From: Clostridia bacterium
GTDB lineage: Bacteria; Bacillota; Clostridia; Christensenellales; DTU072
Assembly (NCBI GenBank): GCA_016297005.1
Contig: JAEDHK010000001.1
Span: forward strand, 62,001-126,000
Direction of reading: 5' to 3'
DNA length: 64,000 nucleotides
The notes under the pieces were generated by a model. It ran no database searches. It was not told where the DNA came from and worked only from the letters and a program-made list of their open reading frames with translations. A program made the position numbers and the translations under genes. Shown here one piece after another: positions 1 through 12,348 of the stretch. The stretch's first letter is position 1. Every line of letters starts with the position of its first letter.

Positions 1-212
1 CCGATCGTCAAACGGCAAAAGGGAAAATAAGATACGTTCAGGAAGTCGCGCTTTACGTGGACGGATTGTTTTCTAAATCAATCGATTTGTTTGCGCCGTA
101 TAACGGTTTGCCGCAGGAAGAGGGGATCGACGTTTGGTATATCGACGAAGAGTGCACTGAAGAATGCGCTTCGATCGGGACGGCGACCGTTCTCTACGCC
201 AAAACGAACTAA
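1..212 (+). CDS. 3' end of an unidentified protein gene
   Basis: Reading from base 3, an open frame runs without a stop to TAA at 210-212, giving about 69 residues of a C-terminus. The fragment is acidic near its end, with a Cys-Glu-Glu-Cys-like stretch (residues ECTEEC). I do not recognise the family. It lies about 55 bases before the GH92 gene, which appears to have its own promoter, so the two need not share a transcript. The 5' end lies outside the window. Confidence 0.6.
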   Translation, partial: DRQTAKGKIRYVQEVALYVDGLFSKSIDLFAPYNGLPQEEGIDVWYIDEECTEECASIGTATVLYAKTN

Positions 213-230
213 AATACGTCGCTTGCCGTC

Positions 231-259
231 TTTACTTTTTTTCGTTCTCATGCTATTAT
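231..259 (+). promoter_or_regulatory. Promoter candidate for the GH92 gene
   Basis: TTTACT at 231-236 and TATTAT at 254-259 are separated by 17 bases. The expected transcription start is about 266-267, on the ATG itself, and there is no Shine-Dalgarno sequence, so the transcript would be leaderless or nearly so. Confidence 0.45.
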
Positions 260-266
260 AAACAAT

Positions 267-2282
267 ATGAAAGATTTCTGTAAAAAAGTTGACGTGTTTT
301 TCGGATGCGACCCGACCGAGCTTCCGAAAAGGCAGGGTGTAGCCAAGGCCTGGAAGCCAATCAAAGGAATGTGCGGCAATACTTCTCCGGCAGCCGTTTT
401 ACCGTTCGGGAAGATGTCCTGTTGTTCTTATAGCGGAGCATATCCTACCGGCTACGGCAATTGTTGCGTTAATTCTCATCGGCCCATCAAGCCGATGTAT
501 CCGTTTCATCGTTTTTGCGGCTTTACGCATATTCATCCGTCCGGAACCGGTTTTATTTCTTATTTCTATAACTTTGCTTTGGTTTCGCCCACCCGCCCAC
601 CCCAAAAGATTCTTTCCGAAGAGGGTATGCCCGGTTATTATGCTTGCGAGACGGAAACGGGCAAGTGGTCCTGTACGGTAACGCGCGACTGCGCCTTTCA
701 TCGCTTTGAATTCAAAGAGGGTAAAGGAGAAGTTTTCGCCGACTTTTCACAGTATGGTTTGGACAAGGACCATCCCAATCTTTGGACAAAATACGATAGG
801 GCTACTTGTCGTCTGGAAGACGACGTCGTGCTATGTTCGACATCCTTTTACGGCGTGCCCGTATACTATGCCATGCGCGCGAAAAACGCCTCTTCCGTCC
901 GTTTGTTTGCGGGAGAAGAAGAAACCGAGGAGATTGTTTTTGATTCTTGCCGAGGTCGTTTCGGCGCGACTTTTACATTTGAGGGAACGGGAGAAACGGT
1001 GCTCGCGCTGTCTTTCAAGTCGCTTGAGCAAGCAAAAGAATACCTGGACAGAGACGTCGCCTTATCCTTTGAAGAGGTCAGAAAAAACGGATACGAAGAA
1101 TGGAACAAGGCGCTCTCCCGAATCGAGGTGGAAGGTGCGGACGAGGATGAAAAGCTATTTTACAGCAACCTTTATTTCAGCCTGATTAAGCCTTCCGATT
1201 TGTCCGGAGAACGGCTATATGGGTTTGACGGAGCGGCGGTAACCGATCTTGCCACTCTCTGGGATATGTATAAGACGGAATTTCCGCTTTTGTTTACTGC
1301 GTATCCCGAAATCAGCGAAAAGATTATCCAAACTATTATTTCTTTTTACGACAAAGAGAGGTATTTGCCTAACAGTTATCTGATCGCTCCCGATCAAAGC
1401 GTAGAGTCCGGGCAGGCGATGTTATTATCGGCGTACGTTTTTGCCGACGCTTATTTACGCGGGGTCGGCGACCCGGAAGAGATGTATCGCGTTCTGGATG
1501 GCGAATGCGCCGCGACGGAGTACGACGGTTTTCGTAACAATGGGAGAGTAGAACGCACTACGCACACACTCGACCTGTACGAAGGCGAAATGTGCCTGGC
1601 CCTTCTTGCCGACGCCTTGGGTAAAAAAGAACAAGCCGCCGCATTGCGGGAGGATTATAAAAACTTTACGTGCGTATACTCGAAGAGAACGGGCCTGCTC
1701 TTTAAAAAATCCCGGTATTACGAAGGAAACTTCCTGAACTATTCTTTCCGTTTGCATTCGGACGGCGATTTGCGGGTTAAGGCGGCAGGAGGCAAAAAGA
1801 AGTTTTTGAAATCTCTCGATTATTTCTTCGGGTATCGTCTGCCGCGCATAGGCTACGGCAAGTTCGAGGGGTTTAATAACGAGACGGATATGGAAGCGCC
1901 TTTTGCGTACCATTTTATCGGTCGTCACGACCGTATCAGCGAGCTTATCGATATGTCGCGCAAGTATATGTGGACGCTGACGCGAGGCGGAATGCCGGGC
2001 AATAACGATACCGGCGCGCTGTCTTCTTTATACGTCTGGAACGCGCTCGGACTTTTCCCTGTGACGGGACAAGACAAGATGATCGCAGGGTCGCCCCTTT
2101 TCAGGCGCGCAGTGATCCATCGGACAGAGGGAGATATCGAATTTATTAAAGAGGGATCGGGCATATATCTTGACGCGATGAAAGTAAACGGCGAGGACAA
2201 ACCGAAACTCGAATGCTCCGTGACCGAACTGAGAAAGGGCGGTAAGGTTGTTTTCTATTGCAGAGAGGGGAAAAATGTGTAA
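267..2282 (+). CDS. GH92 family alpha-mannosidase, no signal peptide
   Basis: Exo-acting alpha-mannosidase of glycoside hydrolase family 92, expected to trim terminal mannose from N-glycan or mannan oligosaccharides by a Ca2+-dependent inverting mechanism (family knowledge). Visible hallmarks are the N-terminal CGNTSPAAVLPFG block (about residues 37-49), TLWDMYKTEFPL in the middle, the NNETDMEAPF block near residue 540, and GNNDTGALSSLYVWNALGLF near residue 575. At 671 residues it is shorter than many family members and has no signal peptide, so it probably acts in the cytosol on imported oligosaccharides. It overlaps the next gene by 8 bases. The ATG at 267 has no ribosome site and sits just past a -10 box. 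A GH38 mannosidase lies about 11 kb downstream. Confidence 0.9.
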   Translation: MKDFCKKVDVFFGCDPTELPKRQGVAKAWKPIKGMCGNTSPAAVLPFGKMSCCSYSGAYPTGYGNCCVNSHRPIKPMYPFHRFCGFTHIHPSGTGFISYFYNFALVSPTRPPQKILSEEGMPGYYACETETGKWSCTVTRDCAFHRFEFKEGKGEVFADFSQYGLDKDHPNLWTKYDRATCRLEDDVVLCSTSFYGVPVYYAMRAKNASSVRLFAGEEETEEIVFDSCRGRFGATFTFEGTGETVLALSFKSLEQAKEYLDRDVALSFEEVRKNGYEEWNKALSRIEVEGADEDEKLFYSNLYFSLIKPSDLSGERLYGFDGAAVTDLATLWDMYKTEFPLLFTAYPEISEKIIQTIISFYDKERYLPNSYLIAPDQSVESGQAMLLSAYVFADAYLRGVGDPEEMYRVLDGECAATEYDGFRNNGRVERTTHTLDLYEGEMCLALLADALGKKEQAAALREDYKNFTCVYSKRTGLLFKKSRYYEGNFLNYSFRLHSDGDLRVKAAGGKKKFLKSLDYFFGYRLPRIGYGKFEGFNNETDMEAPFAYHFIGRHDRISELIDMSRKYMWTLTRGGMPGNNDTGALSSLYVWNALGLFPVTGQDKMIAGSPLFRRAVIHRTEGDIEFIKEGSGIYLDAMKVNGEDKPKLECSVTELRKGGKVVFYCREGKNV

Positions 2283-3135
2283 AAAGCAGGAAGAGTACAG
2301 AAAAACGGAATTGTCCGCGCACCAATATACTTGTATAGCCAAAGGATATTACGACTCGGGGCTCCCCGATCGGGCTTTGGAATGCGCGGAGAACGCCCTG
2401 TACTTATGGCGCGCCGATCCGACTTCCGTCGAAGCGCGGGACGCAAGCGAATGTCTTCGCATGCGCGCGCGGATTTTGGGCGAATGCGCAGAAAAAAAAG
2501 ATTGGAAAAAGGCCTTTAAAACCGCTGAAACAACAATCAAAAAACAGAGAGACGATATTGCTTACGCCGATTGCCTCGTCGATAAAGGGACGGCGTACGA
2601 AGGCGTCGGTAAGATAAAAAAAGCCGTCCGCTTGCGGAAAAAAGCGTTGAAAATGTTGGAGGGAAAAGAGGAAGGCAGAGAGACGAAGAAAAAAGCTCTC
2701 TATCGCCTCGGTTCGACCTATTACAGTCGTAAAGAAGACGCCAAAGCGGACGCGTGCTATACCGAGGCGTATCGGATGGGCGAGCCCTCGGACGCTCTTT
2801 TGTTCGCGCTCGGTTCGATAAAAATGAGACGCGGCGAGTATGAACGAGCCGTCGACGTCTTGACGGAGTGTAGAAAACTGCGCGAAAAGACCTATCGCGA
2901 GACGCCTTTCCATGCGGCGCTCGGAGAGATATACGTTTTGCTCGGCGACTTGTATTCGTCGATGAAAGTGTACGTTAAAGCGGTCAAGTATTATATGCAG
3001 GCATATCGTACCTATGAGATTATGGGCGGCGATGAAAACGGGTATATAAAGACTTGTAACAGGCTGCATCGAACCTATATTCTCCTGGGAGAAGAAGACC
3101 GTGCCGAATCGTTTTTGAAGAGGATTGAAGAATGA
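2275..3135 (+). CDS. TPR-repeat protein
   Basis: Cytosolic all-helical protein of 286 residues with several tetratricopeptide repeats. Clear units are near residues 20-50 (GYYDSGLPDRALECAENAL) and about 140-270 (for example GSTYYSRKEDAKADACYTEA, then IKMRRGEYERAVDVL). Such repeats usually scaffold protein-protein contacts; no catalytic domain is visible. I chose the ATG at 2275 over a TTG at 2248 because GAGAGGGG lies 5-12 bases ahead of it. It overlaps the GH92 stop codon and its own end overlaps the U32 gene by ATGA, so the three genes are almost certainly co-translated. Its partner is unknown. Confidence 0.75.
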   Translation: MCKKQEEYRKTELSAHQYTCIAKGYYDSGLPDRALECAENALYLWRADPTSVEARDASECLRMRARILGECAEKKDWKKAFKTAETTIKKQRDDIAYADCLVDKGTAYEGVGKIKKAVRLRKKALKMLEGKEEGRETKKKALYRLGSTYYSRKEDAKADACYTEAYRMGEPSDALLFALGSIKMRRGEYERAVDVLTECRKLREKTYRETPFHAALGEIYVLLGDLYSSMKVYVKAVKYYMQAYRTYEIMGGDENGYIKTCNRLHRTYILLGEEDRAESFLKRIEE

Positions 3136-4346
3136 CCTTTCCCGAGCTTCTTGCGCCGGCCGGGTCGCCCGGCAGGTTTTATACGGCGCTTCATTTCGGA
3201 GCGGACGCGGCGTACCTCGGAGGTAAAAGATTCGGTTTGCGCGCTTATGCGGATAATTTTAGTTCCGAGCAGCTTTCTCAGGCCGTTTCTTATGCGCACG
3301 CTTGCGGAAAGAAAGTGTACGTCACCGTCAATATTTTCCCAAAAAATAAAGACTTTGGAGAACTGAAAGAGTACCTTGAGGAGCTTGAACTCTTAAATGC
3401 AGACGGCGTTATCGTATCCGATCCGGGAGCGACGGAGCTGTGTTTAAAGTCGTTTCCGAAGTTGGACGTGCATCTGTCCACGCAGGCCAATACGCTGAAC
3501 AAATACGCGGCCGCATTCTGGGCGAAACAGGGAGTAAAGAGGATTGTTCTCGCGCGGGAAATGAGCCTCGACGAAATAAAGGAAACGGCGGACTATCTCG
3601 GCGGAGCCGCCGAGCTGGAAGCTTTTATTCACGGCGCGATGTGCGTCTCTTACAGCGGAAGGTGTCTGCTCAGTTCTTATTTGACCGAGCGTGACAGCAA
3701 TCGGGGGGAGTGCGTGCAGGCGTGCAGATGGGAGTATAGTCTGGGCGAGGCGAGTCGGGAAAGGAAACTGACGTTGCAGGAAGACTCGCACGGAAGTTAT
3801 ATTCTCAATTCTGCGGATATGAACACTATGCCTATTCTGGATAAGATCATCGACGCCGGAGTGCAGTCGCTCAAAATCGAAGGCAGGATGAAGACGGAGT
3901 ATTACGTAGGCGTGGTCGTCAACGCTTATCGCAGACGTATCGACGACATCCTGGCGGGCAGGCCGTACGACGAAAAATGGTATCGCGAGACATGCTCTGT
4001 GGGACACCGCGATTATACGACGGGCTTCTATATGGGCGACCCCAAACAATGCTACGCATCGTCTCATCCGGATAATCCGTACGCCTTTACGGCGCAGGCG
4101 CTCGGATACGACGAAAAGAGAGGGGGCGTCTGGGTCGAACAGCGTAATCGTTTTTACGCCGGAGAAAAATTGGAGTACGTCTCCGCGACCGAAGGAGTCG
4201 GCTCTTTCATTCCTTCGGCCATCGAGGACGAAGAAGGGAATCCGGTGGAAGACTGTAAGATTGTCCAACAAAAACTTCTTTTGAAAACCGATCTGAAATT
4301 GTCAAAATACGATATAATAAGAAAAGGTGACGCTTATGCAAAATAA
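3132..4346 (+). CDS. Peptidase U32 family protein (TrhP/YrrO-like)
   Basis: The 404-residue protein carries the U32 signature: EAFIHGAMCVSYSGRC at about residues 163-178, a further cysteine pair in CVQACRWEY near 194-202, and the N-terminal ELLAPAGSP block. Bacterial members once called collagenases include the TrhP/RlhA-type enzymes, which hydroxylate uridine in tRNA or cytidine in rRNA. The conserved cysteines suit that role, and a tRNA-modification function is the best guess by homology. The start ATG overlaps the previous stop (ATGA). Length and motif order are normal. Which RNA it acts on cannot be told from sequence. Confidence 0.85.
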   Translation: MTFPELLAPAGSPGRFYTALHFGADAAYLGGKRFGLRAYADNFSSEQLSQAVSYAHACGKKVYVTVNIFPKNKDFGELKEYLEELELLNADGVIVSDPGATELCLKSFPKLDVHLSTQANTLNKYAAAFWAKQGVKRIVLAREMSLDEIKETADYLGGAAELEAFIHGAMCVSYSGRCLLSSYLTERDSNRGECVQACRWEYSLGEASRERKLTLQEDSHGSYILNSADMNTMPILDKIIDAGVQSLKIEGRMKTEYYVGVVVNAYRRRIDDILAGRPYDEKWYRETCSVGHRDYTTGFYMGDPKQCYASSHPDNPYAFTAQALGYDEKRGGVWVEQRNRFYAGEKLEYVSATEGVGSFIPSAIEDEEGNPVEDCKIVQQKLLLKTDLKLSKYDIIRKGDAYAK

Positions 4347-5397
4347 AAAATCGGTCGTGTTCGTGACGCCGGAAAATATGCTTTCGTTGGCTCGTTCCGT
4401 AAAAAAAACGCTGATAAAAGACAATCGCTTTGCGGGTATCGTCATTCCCGAAAAAAAACTACGGTGTCTTCTCAAAAACGCATTTTTCGATAAGTTTTTT
4501 CCGGAAGGGAGCGGAGCGCGCAGGCTGTTTAAAAAATACAAACGATGGATCCATCGGCGTAACCCGGAAAATATGTTATACGGCGATTGGTGCGGCTTGC
4601 CGCAAAAAACGGTACGCAACCTCTTGTACCGATTTGTTCCCGACGTGGTGGTTGTATCTACCGAGGAGGCGCTGAGGAGCGTTCTCGTCGAAAAAAAGAA
4701 GACGGGCATAAAGTGCAGCGTTTGCGTTTTATTCGGCGATAAGTTGCAGAACGAGCTCGTCAACGAGCAAGTCGAGTGCTATTTCGTCGAAGGATTGACG
4801 GAACGCAATGCCTTAATCGAAAGAGGCGTCGCCGCCGAAAAGATCACTATGGGTATCGCCGTTTTGTCAGAACAAAAGAGCAAGGAAGAGAAGCGCAACG
4901 AGGCAAGATCTTCTCTCGGCATCACAAAACAGGCCGTTCTGTTCCTCGTTGAAAAAGCGGACGAGGACGAACAAGAGCAGATCGGCCTTTTGCCGGGAAC
5001 CATCGACGACAAAAGAGAGGCGCTGTTTATTTGCGACGACGAAGAGACTGCCGGACTGATCCTATCGGCGGGAGGGCGTGTGTTCGGTCCCGATGACGAA
5101 GATAAGGCGATCGCCGCGGCGGACACGATCATAGCGACGAAAGAAGGCCCTTTATGTATGCGCGCTCGCGAAAAGAACGCGACGGTCAACGTTCTGCCCG
5201 AAGAAGGAACGGCGGCGGGATTTGCGGAGAGTCTTTTGTCGCAGGTTAAGCCGGATACAGCGAGCAGACCCAAGATAGGAGCCGCATATGCCGATTGTCT
5301 GAAAAAAATTCTGGAAGAAAAATTGAACGCCGAGCCCATCGAACAGGAAGAGCCGGAAGAAGAATGGACGGTAGAAAGAGACGAAGACGACGAATAA
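4336..5397 (+). CDS. Divergent GT-B (MurG/diacylglycerol glycosyltransferase-like) protein
   Basis: A 353-residue protein of uncertain function. The middle (about 90-205) follows the pattern of the MGDG-synthase/MurG superfamily: PDVVVVSTEEALRSVL, then YFVEGLTERNALIERGV, then KITMGIAV and KRNEARSSLGI, a typical linker into the donor domain. The second half has the expected DEDKAIAAADTIIATKEG segment, but the usual GG-x-T/S-x-E donor loop is degraded to EGPLCMRAREK. A very acidic tail follows. I read it as a distant, possibly inactive, GT-B relative. ATG 4336 was preferred to GTG 4327 because AAAAGG sits at good spacing. It overlaps the U32 gene by 11 bases. Confidence 0.45.
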   Translation: MQNKKSVVFVTPENMLSLARSVKKTLIKDNRFAGIVIPEKKLRCLLKNAFFDKFFPEGSGARRLFKKYKRWIHRRNPENMLYGDWCGLPQKTVRNLLYRFVPDVVVVSTEEALRSVLVEKKKTGIKCSVCVLFGDKLQNELVNEQVECYFVEGLTERNALIERGVAAEKITMGIAVLSEQKSKEEKRNEARSSLGITKQAVLFLVEKADEDEQEQIGLLPGTIDDKREALFICDDEETAGLILSAGGRVFGPDDEDKAIAAADTIIATKEGPLCMRAREKNATVNVLPEEGTAAGFAESLLSQVKPDTASRPKIGAAYADCLKKILEEKLNAEPIEQEEPEEEWTVERDEDDE

Positions 5398-5418
5398 CTT
5401 TTACGTAACGTAACGGAA

Positions 5419-5461
5419 AAGACGGTTTTTGCGCAAGGACGCGCGGACCGTCTTATTTTTT
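5419..5461 (+). terminator. Rho-independent terminator after the GT-B-like gene
   Basis: AAGACGGT and ACCGTCTT form an 8-bp stem with a 20-base loop, followed by a T-rich run. It separates the mannosidase cluster from the ATP synthase operon. Confidence 0.7.
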
Positions 5462-5471
5462 GTGCACTTTG

Positions 5472-5500
5472 TTGACAATAATCTAATATAGGCGTATAAT
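5472..5500 (+). promoter_or_regulatory. Consensus housekeeping promoter of the ATP synthase operon
   Basis: TTGACA at 5472-5477 and TATAAT at 5495-5500 with a 17-base spacer: an exact match to the vegetative sigma-factor consensus, as expected for a highly expressed operon. Confidence 0.88.
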
Positions 5501-5537
5501 CTCTATTATAAATCGCGCGTGCGTTTTGAGGCGTTTT

Positions 5538-6362
5538 ATGACGAAAAAAACAAGAAGAGTTTTGCTTATTACATTTGCCTGCGTCCTGGCTGCTATTTTA
5601 ATCGCGGCGATTCTGGTGCCATCGGTTCAGAAGGAAGAATCTATTCAGGAGACTATGACCGACGCGGTTCTGCACGAGTCGAACAAGATCAGCCTGTTCG
5701 GGCTGGAAGTCAATCCCGGTCTTATCTCGGCTTTCGTCATCACGGGCGTCCTTTTTGTCGTCGCTCTCCTGATCCGCATTTTCGTGATTCCGAAGTTTAC
5801 GCTTATTCCCGGTAAGTTCCAGGCGGCTTTGGAAAAACTTGTCGACCTGTTCGGCGGCGTGGCAAGAGAAAACAGCCCCCATCGCCCCAACGTTTTGTCG
5901 GCCTACATTTTTGTCGCCGGAACGTACATCTTTTTCAGTACGCTTTTCGAGCTTTTCGGGGTTCAGGCTCTTACGACCAAGGGATACCCGATCTCTTTGC
6001 CGGCGCCCCTTTCCGATATCAACGGCGCCATCGCCATGGGATGCACGACCTACCTTTTTATCATGTGCGGCGGCATCGCCGCTAATAAAATGAAAGGACT
6101 GGGGAACACGCTCAAAGATTTCTCTTTGCCCATTTCCATGAGCTTCCGTCTGTTCGGTGCGCTGCTCAGCGGACTGCTTGTTACCGAGCTCGTGTATTAT
6201 ACGCAGTCGCTCAGTTATGTTTTACCCGTTTTTGTCGCCGTCATGTTCACGCTTTTGCATGCCCTTATCCAGGCCTACGTTCTTATCACGCTTGCGGCGC
6301 TTTTTTACGGAGAAGTGACGGAACCGCACGTTAAAAAACCCCGCAAAGGGAAAAAACAATAA
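5538..6362 (+). CDS. atpB: ATP synthase F0 subunit a
   Basis: Membrane stator subunit that forms the ion half-channels of the F1F0 ATP synthase. The 274-residue protein has five or six hydrophobic segments, including the conserved helix [14 protein letters not shown] with its essential arginine, and the last-helix segment [20 protein letters not shown] 5538 was chosen over TTG 5526 because GAGG lies at proper distance. Unusual: residues about 9-30 form an extra hydrophobic segment ([18 protein letters not shown]) ahead of the ordinary first helix, so the N-terminus is longer than in classical a subunits. First gene of the operon; no atpI precedes it. Confidence 0.93.
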   Translation: MTKKTRRVLLITFACVLAAILIAAILVPSVQKEESIQETMTDAVLHESNKISLFGLEVNPGLISAFVITGVLFVVALLIRIFVIPKFTLIPGKFQAALEKLVDLFGGVARENSPHRPNVLSAYIFVAGTYIFFSTLFELFGVQALTTKGYPISLPAPLSDINGAIAMGCTTYLFIMCGGIAANKMKGLGNTLKDFSLPISMSFRLFGALLSGLLVTELVYYTQSLSYVLPVFVAVMFTLLHALIQAYVLITLAALFYGEVTEPHVKKPRKGKKQ

Positions 6363-6391
6363 ATTTATTTTCACATGGAGGAATCCTAAAA

Positions 6392-6784
6392 ATGAAAACG
6401 TCCGTACAAAAAATTACCTTGCTTTTGCTGGCAGTCGTTTTGTTGCTGTCGGTCTTTGCTTTTGTCTCCGCCGGGTTGCAACAAGATAACGTTGCGCTCG
6501 CCGCCGACGAAGAAGCTGCGTCCGGAACCGAAACGGCTCTTGCCGTTGCAGAACAAAAGACCAAACAGGCTAAAAGTTTTGCTTCCGCTATCATCATCGC
6601 CGCGGTAGCAACTGCCGGCGCAATAGCCATGAGCCTTGCCATCAGTAAGGCTATCGACGGTATCGCCCGTCAGCCGGAAGCCGAAGGCAAGATCAGAACG
6701 ACGCTTATGCTCGGCCTTGTGTTTATCGAAACGGCGATCATTTACGCTCTTATCGTAGCGATTCTGGTCATTTTCGTATTGTAA
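6392..6784 (+). CDS. atpE: ATP synthase F0 subunit c with N-terminal signal-like extension
   Basis: Rotor-ring proteolipid. Helix 1 spans about residues 63-90, the polar loop is ARQPEAEGK (92-100), and helix 2 carries the ion-binding carboxylate at E113 ([10 protein letters not shown]). It is 130 residues, against the usual 70-90, because of a leading basic-hydrophobic segment (about 7-27) and a spacer ending in VALAAD, which looks like a cleavable signal peptide. The residue that aligns with the Na+-coordinating glutamine of helix 1 is M80, so a classical Na+ site is not evident, although Thr follows the Glu. The ribosome site GGAGGA lies 12 bases upstream. Helix 1 is poorer in glycine than usual. 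Confidence 0.93.
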   Translation: MKTSVQKITLLLLAVVLLLSVFAFVSAGLQQDNVALAADEEAASGTETALAVAEQKTKQAKSFASAIIIAAVATAGAIAMSLAISKAIDGIARQPEAEGKIRTTLMLGLVFIETAIIYALIVAILVIFVL

Positions 6785-6802
6785 AAACAGGTGAGGTAAA
6801 CA

Positions 6803-7277
6803 ATGCCGCTGAATATTGATTGGAAACAGATCCTTCTGCATCTTTTCAACTTCGTGCTGCTCTTTGCCATTTTGTTTTTCTTGTTGTATAAACCCGTCAA
6901 AAAGTTTATGGACAAGCGGATGCAGTATTATAAAGAGATGGACGAGAACGCCAACAAGAAGCTGGAAGACGCCGAAGAAATGAAAAAGGCGTACGAAGAA
7001 AAGCTCTCCGCGGCAAGCGAAGAGATCGCCGAAAAGAAGCGCGACGCCGATCTTCTTGTCGAGCGGGAAAGACAAGAAAAAATGGCTCGCGCCGAAAAAG
7101 AAGCCGGAGCCATCCTTGAAAAAGCCCGCGCCGACGGCGAAACCGAAAAGAAAAAGATCATCGAAGGCGCGCAGTCCGAGATCGTGGACATGGTAGCGGA
7201 AGCTTGCAGAAAGGCGATTTCTGCCGATCCCTCGGCCGCGATGGACGGTTTTTTGAGCGTTGCGAACGAGGATAAAG

Positions 7278-7285
<8 letters not shown>
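6803..7285 (+). CDS. atpF: ATP synthase F0 subunit b
   Basis: Peripheral-stalk subunit: one N-terminal membrane helix (about residues 8-32) followed by a long charged alpha-helix rich in Glu, Lys and Ala that dimerises and reaches up to F1. At 160 residues it has the family's normal length and is not fused to delta, unlike mycobacterial b-delta proteins. Its C-terminus normally docks on the C-terminal domain of delta; here that partner domain is encoded at the start of the next gene, whose ATG overlaps the end of this one by 8 bases. Ribosome site GAGGT at about 6793. Confidence 0.93.
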
Positions 7286-11643
<4,358 letters not shown>

Positions 11644-11662
11644 GAATAGGGAGGGATATACT

Positions 11663-12346
11663 TTGTTCAGGAAAATCAAAGAGTTTTTTACAATGCTCGA
11701 TAATATCGGAAAAGAAAAACGAACCGACGATTCGTCGCCTCGCCAGCATATAAATTACCAACCGCAACCGGAAAAGAAGCCGACGCCTTTCTGGCTGGTG
11801 TTTATTAACACGCTTTTGCCTACCGCTTGCGCCATCGCATACGTCTGCATCGGTTTGTTTGCAAAAATATGGCACCCGACCTGGCTTATCTTTTTCCTGA
11901 TCCCTCTCTACTATTCTTTGTACGAGGCGATCGAGAAAAAGAATATGAACTATTTCGGCTTTCCGGTACTCGCCGTCGGCGTATACCTTTTACTCGGATT
12001 TATCGATTCGATGTACTTCCGCACCTGTTGGGTGATTCTGTTCTCCATCCCGCTGTACTATCTGATCGGTCTGGCGGTAAAAAAGAAGAACGCGCTTTGG
12101 TTTTTAAACTGCATGGTCCCCAGCCTCTGTATCGCCGGATATCTTTTGCTCGGGTTCTTGGGAGGTTGGTGGCATCCCGGCTGGGTTATCTTTTTTGTTG
12201 TTCCCGTGTATTATCAGACGGTTGCCGCCGTAAAAAAGTATAAAGAGGAAAGGAAAAAATACGATTACTCCGCTTCACGTAACGATCGCAGTCGTGTGGA
12301 GACGATGACTGCCGAAGAGTACGAGGAGCATAGGAGGAATCGTTAA
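11663..12346 (+). CDS. Membrane protein with three internal two-helix repeats
   Basis: A 227-residue protein with about six membrane segments arranged as three copies of a roughly 60-residue unit. Each copy contains a variant of YLLLGF followed by W-x-P/TCW-x-W-x-I-x-F-x-x-x-P-x-YY (for example HPTWLIFFLIPLYYS, TCWVILFSIPLYYL, HPGWVIFFVVPVYYQ). Similar units occur in Bacillota fused to helix-turn-helix regulators, but no DNA-binding domain is present here; the N-terminus is only charged. The start is TTG 11663, preceded by GGGAGGG at ideal spacing. It lies 19 bases after atpC, so it probably shares the ATP synthase transcript. Function unknown. Confidence 0.7.
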   Translation: MFRKIKEFFTMLDNIGKEKRTDDSSPRQHINYQPQPEKKPTPFWLVFINTLLPTACAIAYVCIGLFAKIWHPTWLIFFLIPLYYSLYEAIEKKNMNYFGFPVLAVGVYLLLGFIDSMYFRTCWVILFSIPLYYLIGLAVKKKNALWFLNCMVPSLCIAGYLLLGFLGGWWHPGWVIFFVVPVYYQTVAAVKKYKEERKKYDYSASRNDRSRVETMTAEEYEEHRRNR

Positions 12347-12348
12347 GT

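Noticed and set aside
7260..7277. TTG start six codons upstream of ATG 7278 for the delta-alpha fusion
   Set aside because: The GAGG ribosome site lies between the two, so it can only serve ATG 7278. The choice does not affect the fusion.
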